Source of the DNA: Paraescarpia echinospica
Taxonomy: Eukaryota > Annelida > Polychaeta > Sabellida > Siboglinidae
DNA length: 64,000 bases
NCBI GenBank assembly: GCA_020002185.1
Contig: CM034543.1
Coordinates: 26,723,407 to 26,787,406 of the forward strand
Reading direction: 5' to 3'
Part shown: positions 22,260 to 33,208 of the stretch, one piece after another
Layout of the letters: each line of letters begins with the position of its first letter
How positions within the stretch are numbered: the stretch's first letter is position 1
The notes under the pieces: generated by a model
The model's database searches: none
The model's input: the letters and a program-made list of their open reading frames with translations, nothing else
What the model was told of the DNA's origin: nothing
Program-made: the position numbers and the translations under genes

Positions 22260-23744
22260 GACCTAGCTACGTGTCAGTAAACCATGAATCGAATAAATTA
22301 AAATGGAATCTTGTTATCTCTGCCTGCGCTTCATTCCGCGTGTTACATATCTGAGGACTGCGTGAAACGTTCCTTCTCGGTATCTGGACCAACACCTTGA
22401 CATTCGCTTCAGTTAATGCCGTGTATACACACTTGCCCAGTTTAAGACACCCTGTGTTTTATACTTTCCAGACACACTTGCCCAGTTTAAGACACCCTAT
22501 GTTTTATACCTGTGCACTTCCTCTGAGACGTATGTATTTGTCTATAGACGTGCCACCTGTGAATGACAACACCCTTTATTACAGTCTATTTTGTGTTAGG
22601 TGGTATGTGTATATCTTGTATTTTATTACCCATAATTGTTCTATGTATGCGGGGCCAGTGAGTTCACAGGAGTGCGCTTTATAATTGTTATTGTTAGTAC
22701 TAGTGCATATAAACCGCAGAACGAATTAAACATAACTAGGCCAACATAACATGCTTAATGCTAATGTTTCATTCAGTTCTATTTATCTTCAAAATTTGTT
22801 AAAATTGACGGACAGGACTAAACTACGCAGGAACGCATACCGATAGATACAGATAGTTTTTCAAGTGGCCCCATATCACCATTGACCAGGATTATTTATC
22901 CGCAATTCGGTCACAGTTGTCGATTGTAAACAAAACCACCAAATGATTTCACTTTATTTGTTTGTACGACATGCTACCGTTATCAGTCGGTATGTTGATA
23001 CAATACATGCTGAGAAGCAAAACGAGAGGTCACAATGATTCTATTTACGGAGGCATTAACGCCTACTTTTAGAACTGTCGGAAGAAACCGCACAACAAAC
23101 ACACGCTTAACACACCTACTTGCTAAGCCTTTGTATTCGTGTTTCGACGTACTCAGTGCGTAAGATTGTTAACACAGTGTTCGGCTGTTGACTAAGGTTT
23201 CGAAACATAAGTGCTACTGAAAACATTTACTTACGCGGTAAAGAAGACTGCAAATTTGACGACGATTCGGTATGCGCTACGCCCATTAGCTCAGAGCGCT
23301 AGTAAACATCACCTCTAACGGGGTCTCCCGGGAAAATGCCGACCGGCGTAGTTACTAGCCCGGTTCGCTATGAAATATTCAACGCTCGGTTTTGCATGGC
23401 CGCGTGGCCGACACAATCGTATTCTGGAATCAGTGTTAATAATTAATCTTCGGACGTCATTTTGGGGTCATCGTAGGAGCCCGGTCGGAACAACTAGCAT
23501 CTTGTGTCTACAAGCCAGTGCAGAGGAGCCGGTCACGTAGGGATATGGCACCACTGTCCGCTGGTCACTCGTGCTGGTGACCAAATAGAGTAATGCAGCT
23601 AATATGGGCACAATGACAACTATTATTTTGTAGATCGGTGTTTTACTATTGCAGTAACTATTGCAAACAAGCCGCCAGCGGCAGTAACGTATGCAGATGC
23701 AGAAGCGGCAATAAAAAAGAAGCACCCTAAATCCCATACATGTG
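22260..23744. other. intergenic, no confirmed gene
   Basis: A 36-bp segment (ACACTTGCCCAGTTTAAGAC and onward) is duplicated in tandem at 22,430-22,510. A minus-strand frame at 23,468-23,791 contains a hydrophobic run KIIVVIVPILAALLYLV preceded by Cys-rich sequence. It could be a membrane-anchor exon, but no family or partner exon is seen. Confidence 0.35.
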
Positions 23745-23935
23745 GTACATTTTACTTCATCCCGGCACATACACCAGATACAAGGGACCAACGATTGTTA
23801 GTGTCTCTTCCGAAAGACACATGCAATGTGTGGTGAACGAATTTGTTCAAGACGGCTGTAGGTGGACTCAAACCACTATTTTCTCGACTGACAATCCGGC
23901 TCTCAAACCCCCCAGCTACTGACCCATTCCAATGT
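23745..23935 (-). mobile_element. tRNA-derived SINE, Meta-like, diverged copy
   Basis: On the minus strand the order GGGGGGTTTGAGAGCCGG, then box B-like GGTTTGAGTCC, then TCTTTCGGAAGAGACAC and CGTTGGTCCC follows the SINE at 728-1000. Box B differs from consensus at two positions, so it is probably inactive. Confidence 0.6.
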
Positions 23936-24189
23936 ACCAATCATTAACATTAACAAACGCATTAATAATAACAATAACATTAATAGTAAAATAATTATTA
24001 TTATTATAACCAACAACTATAGTAATAAACGTAACCGTCGTTATAGCTAAATACATAAAACATAAATAAGATATTTATGTAATTAATATATTTGTAAAAT
24101 ACGATACTCATTTGCTGTGTGAATTAGGTAAGATTGCCGAAGTGTGTAGGTACCGTTATAAAGACTGTAAACGTAACTAATATATTGAT

Positions 24190-24715
24190 TACAACCACTT
24201 TAAGGGACCTATCACCATTCCCCTGCATGTCATTACAACCACTTTAAGGGACCTATCACCATTCCCCTGCATGTCATTACAACCACTTTAAGGGACCTAT
24301 CACCATTCCCCTGCATGTCATTATAACCACTTTAAGGGACCTATCACCATTCCCCTGCATGTCATTACAACCACTTTAAGGGACCTATCACCATTCCCCT
24401 GCATGTCATTACAACCACTTTAAGGGACCTATCACCATTCCCCTGCATGACATTACAACCACTTTAACGGACCTATCACCATTCCCCTGCATGTCATTAC
24501 AACCACTTTAAGGGACCTATCACCATTCCCCTGCATGTCATTACAACCACTTTAAGGGACCTATCATCATTCCCTGCATGTCATTACAACCACTTTAAGG
24601 GACCTATAACCATTCCCCTGCATGTCATTACAACAACTTTAAGGGACCTATCACCATTCCCCTGCATGTCAATACAACCACTTTAAGGGACCTATCACCA
24701 TTCCACTGCATGTCA
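24190..24715. repeat. 44-bp tandem repeat, ~12 copies
   Basis: The unit contains CATTACAACCACTTTAAGGG then ACCTATCACCATTCCCCTGC then ATGT. Copies are nearly identical, with single-base changes and one 1-bp deletion. There are no unique spacers, so this is a minisatellite and not a CRISPR-like array. Confidence 0.97.
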
Positions 24716-26483
24716 CGTATCTAAGTCTCATATACACAATAAGTGTACAATTACGTTCCAAAAATATACACACGCGGTCGTAACATATATAATTATATAA
24801 TTAGGTAAATTACATAGACACGTATGGCAGAATGCACTCTATAACGATGTGACATTAAACTGTACAGCCAGTCTTGAGCTTAATGTCGCCGATCTTTTTC
24901 AATTTGTCATTTCTGAAAACTGTTGCACGAGCTGCCCGTGTTATTGATTGTGCATACCTGAGTATTGCAGCAATCGATGTTGGTCGAAAATTGTACAACT
25001 AATGTGTTCTTACACGAAGTCGCTTAGTGCTAGTTAGGTGGCAACGGCATGTATTAAGAGAATGCTCATCTAAAAGATAAAGTACTCTTTATATTATGAG
25101 CTAATCCTATTAAGGATGAATTGTTTTTCATAAAAAACGGCTTCAGCAAAGGTTAGCAACGCATTAGGACGTGATGGTGGAGGTGAATCGAATATTATGT
25201 TCTTAGAACATTGCATCGAACCCTGACGGAACAAGGCTTACAGGCAGGGGATCTCACTTAGTAGACTTAAGATAATTCCATAATGTTGTGACATTATCGT
25301 AACCTGGAACTGTTTATTTACTACAACGTAGCACGGCCATAGTTAATCTGATTTCATTCCTATGGGTGAGTATACTAATGAGCTGACCATGGTTTCATGA
25401 AACTCCACAGTACATCGTGAGAACCGTTGCGTGTTACCAGGAACTAGTTAAGTGGTCAATGCCTCAACAACTCTCCCTAATGTGGTAATGACATTACGTT
25501 TGGGTGTTAATATCATCTAACACTTAATTCAGTCTACGAATCTTGGAAGTACTGCCGTTGTGTAATTGTTTATATAGCGTTCTTCATCACACTATTTGTC
25601 AGAGACAAAGGGGATCTAAGACCCCCATTCCAAGTCATGTGGGTGTCACGAAGATTCCCTGGATCCGCCAATGTCATCACCGTCACAATAACGCCGACAA
25701 GAATATCACAACAATAACACTGAGAACAGATGGTACGGGAGAAGACGGAATGTCATATTAGAAACGTTGCAGCAGATGACAGTATGGCATGAACGTATAT
25801 TCCACGCGCCTCGTTCGCCACGCGTACACGCAGCAAAAATTGAAAACATATGATGAAGAATAATTGCCAAAACATACATACCTTGTGGCTATCAGCGGCG
25901 ATGATTTCGCGAAGAGGTTTGGTTCGCGCACATCGAGAGGTAAACGTGCTTATGTTATCGCAGCGGTCGGCCGGCTCTTTTACGCCGCGTCTTTTCACCA
26001 ATGGCAACGCAAACAACGCCGCTTGTGTGACCGGACCTTGGCCCGCTGTGTCTGAGGGGCGGGCCGCTCTTCTGCGCGTGTAATGACAGCGTGTGATGTT
26101 TCTTTTTGCTAGGGTGCGGTATTGTATTTGCCAACAATAGCACTTTAAATAGGGGTTTACGCGTCTAACTTTAGATGTGTCGCGATTGTCGAGGGACTGT
26201 GCTAAATACTAAATATAACTATCGGTAGTTATCATCGATAGAACACCATACACTCGTATTATCGAGAGTAATGGCTTTCTTAAACAAGTATTTTACTTTA
26301 AATTGCTATTATCACTTATTTATTGAGTTGGCGTCAATCATCTTCGTTCTGAATAGAGTCACAGATTCAACATTTGAATGTACTGCTCCCGAAGGAACTG
26401 TAAATATGTTTGTCGCAAATCCGAATTTGGATAATATTATTAATAGCAACCTCGGCATTAAATATCTAGAATACGGACACACC
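24716..26483. other. intergenic, no confirmed gene
   Basis: 25,886-26,090 is CpG-rich. On the minus strand it ends in GCCACAAG|GTATGTATG, a good donor, so it could be a 5' exon of an undetected gene. A plus-strand frame at 26,271-26,513 contains STFECTAPEGTVNMFVANPN but runs into the 31-bp tandem repeat; not recognised. Confidence 0.3.
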
Positions 26484-26650
26484 CTCTCACGGATGTACTC
26501 CCGTACGACATAACCTCTCACGGATATACTCCCGTACGACATAACCTCTCACGGATATACTCCCGTACGACTTAACCTCTCACGGATATACTCCCGTACG
26601 ACATACCCTCTCACGGATATACTCCCGTACGACTTAACCTCTCACGGATA
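26484..26650. repeat. 31-bp tandem repeat, ~5 copies
   Basis: The unit reads ACCTCTCACGGATATACTCC then CGTACGACATA, with one or two substitutions between copies. Confidence 0.95.
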
Positions 26651-27099
26651 AAACCCCTCATGAACAAAACGCCAAATGTCATGTTTATTTTCTGTCTGCA
26701 ATTTGTTTATTATATATTTATTTATATAAAATACTAGAATGCATATGTTGAAGATATAGTGTCCGCCAATCTGCGAATAATAACTCCAAAAGGGTATTCG
26801 CAATTTGAATGTTGCTGCTGTATTAGTTTCGAAAGTAAACAACACATCAAACTTGTAACATGTGATATTGACACTTACTGCGGAGGCACGTATCTAAACC
26901 TGGATGAACCTTTGACGTTGGCTAGTTCCCACGCTCCTAAAGGCAAGGTGCGACTACGTGTAACTGATTTAGCGAACTTCCTACTAATAATTAGCACCCC
27001 TGGCTGATTAATGGTAACGGAATAGACAACGTAACTTTAATGGCATTACTCGTACACACCCAGTGTATGTTGCAATGAAGTCCTGCACAAGAACATGTC
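26651..27099. other. intergenic, nothing recognised
   Basis: An 82-codon plus-strand frame (26,759-27,007) has no family similarity that I can name. Confidence 0.35.
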
Positions 27100-27370
27100 A
27101 AAGGTAAGTAACGGTAAGTTCATATATAGCGCAGTATCCAGTCCTCAGGACTGCTCAAAGCGCTTTACACTTTACTCCCTGGCAGACCTGTTCAATCGAA
27201 CACCATGTCGACTTCTCGGGAAGCATTCAGCCACGCTGCAATCAATGCACGAAGGCTATTTGTACACAAATATCCACCCCTGTCTATAACCAGGTACATA
27301 TTCATCCTGCTGAGTGAACTGAAGTAATGTAGAGTAAACGATGCCCAGGGTTCGACACCGCTGTTCGGTT
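27100..27370 (-). mobile_element. family A SINE, diverged head
   Basis: The tail (AAGGTAAGTAACGGTAAGTT on the plus strand) and body match the other family A copies, including CAGACCTGTTCAATCGAACA. The tRNA-like head has decayed. Confidence 0.75.
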
Positions 27371-28437
27371 CCATTATGGTGTGACTCGGATTGAAATAGA
27401 TTATAACCACAATGCTAAATAAAGCCAGCGCAATATTGCCGACTACATGGATCACGAAGAACAAGTAAATTACTACTTCAAAGAAGCCATATTGATATTG
27501 TCAAACACATACCTGGTGGGAAGCCGCACGTAACGTAGCGTGGCTCATGGGACGCAACAAGCACAGATAGTGGGAAGCATACTATACGAAGACCGCTATT
27601 ACATCAAGTCTAGATTTATCAATAATGCAATATCTACACATATATTACAACACAAAAAGTTCCCCTCCTCAACGTGATAATTCGAATAGTAGCTGCAGTT
27701 TGATTGACAAAGTTAACGAGTGGTCATTTCAGGCATACAAAGTTAACGAGTGGTCATTTCAGGCATACAGAGTAGCTGTAATTGGAAGTGGCCATAGTGA
27801 GTGAAAACCATGCAATGATATATACATTAATACGAACATTAAAACTGACTTGCATGCATATGTAATACCAGTGTGTGTGTTTGCGTGCATGTGTGTGCGT
27901 GTGCTTGTGCTATGCGTGCGTGTGCTTGCGTGTGCTTGCGTGCGTGTGTGTGTTGGAGTTGTAGGTGCGTGTATATGTACGCGCACGTTCGTTCGCGCGT
28001 TCGTGTGTGAATATTATAGTATTGACGTTTGTAATTATATACCTTGTGGCGTTTTTGTTGTGAATGGTCGACGTGTTAGCTAGGTGTTATAAAGAACACG
28101 GCTAGCGACGCGGTCAGTGCGGCTGTGTGCACCATCATTGCTCAGTGCTTAATAAATATTTCATTCGTAGCACGTTCAACTAACGCCGGAATACATCAGC
28201 ATGCCAAGTGTTTATTTTACAATTGCAAATAAAAGGGCACGAGAAATGCTTGCGATGTGTAAGCACTACGCGTTCTGGGGTTACACCTGAATGTTGATGA
28301 TGGTGATGTCCACACAAACACAGTGTACGCCTTCGCTTTCTGGTCACTGTCCGTACCTACATTTGTATATTGTTGATGACTCGTGCAGTGGAAATATATA
28401 GATAACATACAAGTGTAATAGGACCTAACTACGCAAA
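27371..28437. other. intergenic; small duplication and GT-rich tract
   Basis: A 31-bp direct duplication (AAAGTTAACGAGTGGTCATT and onward) lies at 27,707-27,769. A GTGC/GTGT tract lies at 27,868-28,010. No gene is seen. Confidence 0.5.
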
Positions 28438-28439
28438 CA

Positions 28440-28705
<266 letters not shown>

Positions 28706-28729
28706 CATTCTTCATGTTCAAAATGTGTT

Positions 28730-28865
28730 TGTCACAAATAGTAGGAACAACGTATGTCCTTTGTCATAACAACAAAATCAACATCATGCTTCTTATTTTG
28801 TTAGACGAACACTTCATTCAGGAGTAATAACCTGGATTAAATACGCCTTTGGTAGTGAGTGATGA
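28730..28865 (+). repeat. dispersed repeat, copy 2
   Basis: It matches 19,690-19,853 over GGAACAACGTATGTCCTTTG, TTAGACGAACACTTCATTCA and ACCTGGATTAAA. An (AT)n run (28,869-28,905) follows directly. Confidence 0.6.
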
Positions 28866-28869
28866 CTAT

Positions 28870-28904
<35 letters not shown>

Positions 28905-28905
28905 T

Positions 28906-30032
28906 TAAACCGTCTACTTGTCAATCTGGGACGACAACAACAATACGTAGTTGTTGGTTCGAAGTTCAAGTGTCGTCCTTATGCCATCAAGTGTATGTTC
29001 TAATGCGTTTAGAATAAATACGTTCGGTGTGTTCGTCTCGTTTGTCTCATAACGTTCGGATCCGTAGTACAAAAGTAAATGCCGGTGGTTATCTGCAAGT
29101 GTGATCAGTGACTGCACAGTCACACCTGGACGAATCTACAATGGAACAGGTTAGTTGATTATAGCCTAGTGTTGTGCGGTGCTTTCCTTGTAGAAGCAAC
29201 CTAGTATTTACCTCGTAAACAGACGACCTGATACACACAGGCTGTGTTTGCTTTGAACCAATCACGTGCCGTCGAGCACACTTAGTTCCTTGTAGGTTGT
29301 AAGAGCGGCAAGAGAGCCGGAAGTTTGCACATGTAACTCTACTCCTGAACAAACAATCCTTGGAGGATACCGGATAATACTAGCTGATGACCAGGCCGGG
29401 AACAATACGTCCCCTGTATTGCGACATAATATTCTTTATTATTTATTATATAATATGCCATAGATTTTCGTAAACGGTTATGTTAAAATTGTTAATTAAA
29501 TTGACCAATATTGATAATATTAACATAATTATCAACAGTTATACAACTTATTATACACGTTACACAAACATAATTAATAATATCAAATGTATACATTACA
29601 AACACATCGTAATACTGAAAAATGATGGATATGCGTAAGCGTATAACTGATATTACAATTATTATCAACAATACTAACACAGTATTACCGTCAGCAATAT
29701 CACCACTATGATTAACACCATTAATTAAATACAAATAGTAATATACTTGACAGTATTAATCGTAAAATGATAGAAGCATTAAACATTTCTATTGCAACCT
29801 TCGGTAGCCTTGAGGTTTAGTAGCTTCATATGTGTCTGCGATAGAACGTTGTACGTTATAATCAGGCATTTATTGCAAGAAGTTTACTTGAGTATTTTTT
29901 TTTTAATAGAAATCAATAGTACTTATCCTACAAGTACTATTTTATCTAAGTGTGTGTTAAACACTACTGCGTTGTTTATTTATCAAGCCTCTGTTAACCC
30001 AAATCGTGTTCTTCCTGTTCCGTCACTTACAG
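28906..30032. other. AT-rich intergenic, nothing recognised
   Basis: Short ORFs only; 29,420-29,790 is very AT-rich. Confidence 0.5.
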
Positions 30033-30099
30033 AAACTTGCTGCTGTGATCACCATCTTGGCCTTTGTCATATCCGCCATCGAGTGCAGAAGCGTTGAAG
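30033..30099 (+). CDS. possible signal-peptide exon upstream of the GPCR
   Basis: CTTACAG|AAACTT acceptor and GAAG|GTGGGG donor bound 67 nt. They encode KLAAVITILAFVISAIECRS plus VE, a hydrophobic run ending in a small-residue/Cys cleavage-like context. It ends in phase 1, which fits the phase-1 start of the 32-nt exon at 32,687. No upstream ATG exon was found, so assignment to the GPCR is only an inference. Confidence 0.25.
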
Positions 30100-30339
30100 G
30101 TGGGGAAGCTAGTGCTCTTCTGTTGTGCTATGGCGTATCTTCTTCTACTACGTTAGGGTCTCACGTGGAATGAGGACCGCATCATTTATTTTACTTTGTT
30201 CCACGTTCTCGACGAAACGTTTGCATATATAACGATCCATCGCCATTATGTCCAATTGGTGGTTGTTCACCTTTGTTCACCATTGCCATTGTCAACTGTG
30301 ATCTTTCTCTTCGACCTTCTAACTTCTTCTTCCCCTTGC

Positions 30340-31845
30340 TCCCTTGTAGGGTGTGGTCCACATCACCCATGAGCTTCTTCTTCTTCCCCTTGTTCCCTTG
30401 CGGATTGGGGTCCACATCACACAGGAGCTTCTTCTACCCCTTGCTCCCTTGCGGCGTGGGGTCCATATCACTCAGGAGCTTCTTCTTCTTCGCCTTGCTC
30501 CCTTGCGGGGTGTGGTCTACATCACTCAGGAGCTTCTTCTTCTTCCCCTTGCTCCCTTGCGGGGTGTGGTCTACATCACCCAGGAGCTTCTTCTTCTTCT
30601 TCTTCTTCCTCTTGTTCCCTTGCGGCGTGGGGTCCATATCACTCAGGAGCTTCTTCTTCTTCCCCTTGTTCCCTTGCGGGGTGTGGTCCATATCACCCAG
30701 GAGCTTCTTCTTCTTCCCCTTGCTCCCTTGCGAGGTGTGGTCCACATCACTCAGGAGCTTCTTCTTCATCCCCTTGTTCCCTTGCGGGATGTGGTCCACA
30801 TCACTCAGAAGATTCTTCTTCTTCCCCTTGCTCCCTTGCGGGGTGTGGTCCACATCACTTAGGAGCTTCTTCTTCTTCCCCTTGCTTCCTTGCGGGGTGT
30901 GGTCCACATCACTCAGGAGCTTCTTCTTCTTCCGCTTGTTCCCTTGCGGGGTGTGGTCCACATCACTCAGGAGCTTCTTCTTCTTCCCCTTGTTCCCTTG
31001 CGGGGTGTGGTCCACATCACTCAGAAGATTCTTCTTCTTCCCCTTTCTCCCTTGCGGGGTGTGGTCTACATCACTCAGGAGCTTCTTCTTCTTCCCCTTG
31101 TTCCCTTGCGGGGTGTGGACCACATCACTCAGGAGCTTCTTCTTCTTCCCCTTGCTCCCTTGCGGGGTGTGGTCCACATCACTCAGGAGCTTCTTCTTCT
31201 TCCCCTTGCTCCCTTGCGGGGTGTGGTCCACATCACTCAGGAGCTTCTTCTTCTTCCCCTTGCTCCCTTGCGAGGTGTGGTCCACATCACTCAGGAGCTT
31301 CTTCTTCTTCCCCTTGCTCCCTTGATGGATGTGGTCCACATCACTAAGGAGCTTCTTCTTCTTCTTCCCCTTGCTCCCTTGCGGGGTGTGGTCCACATCA
31401 CTCAGGGGCTTCTTCTTCTTACCCTTGCTCCCTTGCGGCGTGGGGTCCATATCACTCAGGAGCTTCTTCTTCTTCCCCTTGCGGGATGTGGTCCACATCA
31501 CTCAGGAGCTTCTTCTTCTTCCCCTTGCTCCCTTGCGGGGTGTGGTCCACATCACTCAGGAGCTTCTTCTTCTTCCCCTTGCTCCCTTGCGGGGTGTGGT
31601 CCACATCACTCAGGAGCTTCTTCTTCTTCCCCTTGCTCCCTTGCGGGGTGTGGTCCACATCACTCAGAAGTTTTTTCTTCTTCCCCTTGTTCCCTTGCGG
31701 GGTGTGGTCCACATAACTCAGAAGCTTCTTCTTCTTCCCCTTGCTCCCTTGCGGGGTGTGGTCCACATCACTCAGGAGCTTTTTCTTCTTCCCCTTGCTC
31801 CCTTGTGGGGTGTGGTCCACATCACTCAGGATATTCTTCTGCTGT
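30340..31845 (-). repeat. 54-bp minisatellite, ~27 copies, open in several frames
   Basis: The plus-strand unit is GAGCTTCTTCTTCTTCCCCT, TGCTCCCTTGCGGGGTGTGG, TCCACATCACTCAG. Because 54 is a multiple of three, both strands stay open. The minus strand reads an 18-residue Lys-rich repeat (KGKKKKLLSDVDHTPQGS) for 355 codons (31,501-30,434). The ORF is broken by a short unit near 31,480 and a TAG at 30,434. Variation between copies changes amino acids freely (S/N, V/M), which argues against protein-level constraint. A LINE 3'-end remnant abuts it upstream on the same strand. Confidence 0.9.
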
Positions 31846-31889
31846 CCTCGTTATTTCCCTCCATCTGTATCTGTTGTCTCAATGACCTT

Positions 31890-32110
31890 TCATTCTTGTC
31901 TGTTCACAACTGCCCTTCTGAGGTCTCTTTTCACGCTGTCGTTCCATCTCAGCTTTGGTCTTCCTCTTAGTCGTGTGCCGCCCTCTTCTGCGTTCCATGC
32001 TCTTTTTCACAGTCTGACTTCGTTCGTTCTTGGCACGTGTCCTGCCCATCTCATTCTCTTTCCCACTACTTTCATTTTTAAGTGTTTTTCCTGCCAATCT
32101 CTTCTCTCAG
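31890..32110 (-). mobile_element. LINE 3'-end remnant (C-terminal RT tail)
   Basis: Minus-strand translation contains RMRWAGHVPRTNE and, after an interruption, RLRGRPKLRWNDSVKRDLRR. This is the GHV-R-MP ... GRP-x-x-RW-x-D motif found at the C-terminus of many non-LTR retrotransposon ORF2 proteins. Stops and frame changes show decay. Confidence 0.7.
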
Positions 32111-32686
32111 TTCAGTCATCTTCCTCCTATCTTCTCGCGTTACCATACATTCTACCTTCTATCACTCTCTTCTATTTGCCATGCTCATTTTGCCAGTACC
32201 TCCCCACTCGTTCTCTGTGTATGTCGTACATATCTCTGTTTGCTATAAGCTACATAATTCTTCATGCATTCGTTCACTCCTTGTTATTCAATTAAACAAC
32301 GTACCATCATGTAAATTACTGTTACTGTTACTATTAATATTAGTATTACTACTGCCGATAGTTTCTAACTTCCTATGTTTACCCTTTACTACATGTGTCA
32401 CCACTGTTACAGTTTAGTCATTCTTAAGGCCACTTAATTTTACCGCCTTTTGGCATAGTGAATCACACGTGATATGTGGTTCTAAAGTAGTCTTGCACAT
32501 TTGACCATTGAGGTTACATGGCAAGCGTCAGATGTACCCGTCTCCAAGTTTGGAAACCACTGTTCTAATGTGTTTCCTTGTGTCATTGTTCTAGTGGCCA
32601 TTGCAATACTGACACTGCTAGTGTTTAGTTTAATTCGCATGGAAACAGTCATCGCACTAATAATAGTCGTTGTTATTGTTTTGCAG
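32111..32686. other. no confirmed gene
   Basis: An open plus-strand stretch (about 32,484-32,722) contains two hydrophobic runs around FPCVIVLVAIAILTLLVFSL, but its frame does not join the GPCR exons. A diverged AT-rich segment precedes it. Confidence 0.3.
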
Positions 32687-33161
32687 TTTTGGCAGACAAC
32701 GTTTCCATATCATATGACGTAAGTATAGTATACACCGACCGACCGACCGACCGACCGTCCGACCGACCGACCGACCCGAACGACTGACCCACCCACCGAC
32801 CCACCCACCGACCCACCCACCGACCCACCCACCGACCCACCGACCGAACCACCCACCGACCGACCCACCCACCTATCGACGGACCGACCGACCGACCGAT
32901 CGACCGACCGACCGACCGACCGACCGATCGACCGACCGACAGACAGACAGACAGACAGACAGACCGACAGACAGACCGACCGACCGACCGACCGACCGAC
33001 CCACCCACCCACCGACCCACCCACCGACCCACCCACCGACCCACCGACCGACCGACCCACCCACCGACCGACCGACCGACCGACCGACCGACCGACCGAA
33101 CGACCGAACGACTGACAGACAAACAGACCGACCGACAGACCGACAGACCGACCGACCGACC

Positions 33162-33208
<47 letters not shown>

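Noticed and set aside
23277..23351. A functional tRNA gene
   Set aside because: Only the acceptor-like stem and box A fit; box B and the anticodon arm are not convincing.
24190..24715. Regular 44-bp repeats that could suggest a CRISPR array
   Set aside because: Units are head-to-tail with no unique spacers and the genome is animal; it is a minisatellite.
32501..32722. Plus-strand frame with two hydrophobic runs just upstream of the GPCR TM1 exon
   Set aside because: Its reading frame is incompatible with the TM1 exon and its HLT tripeptide lacks the Cys context of a GPS; not accepted as a receptor exon.
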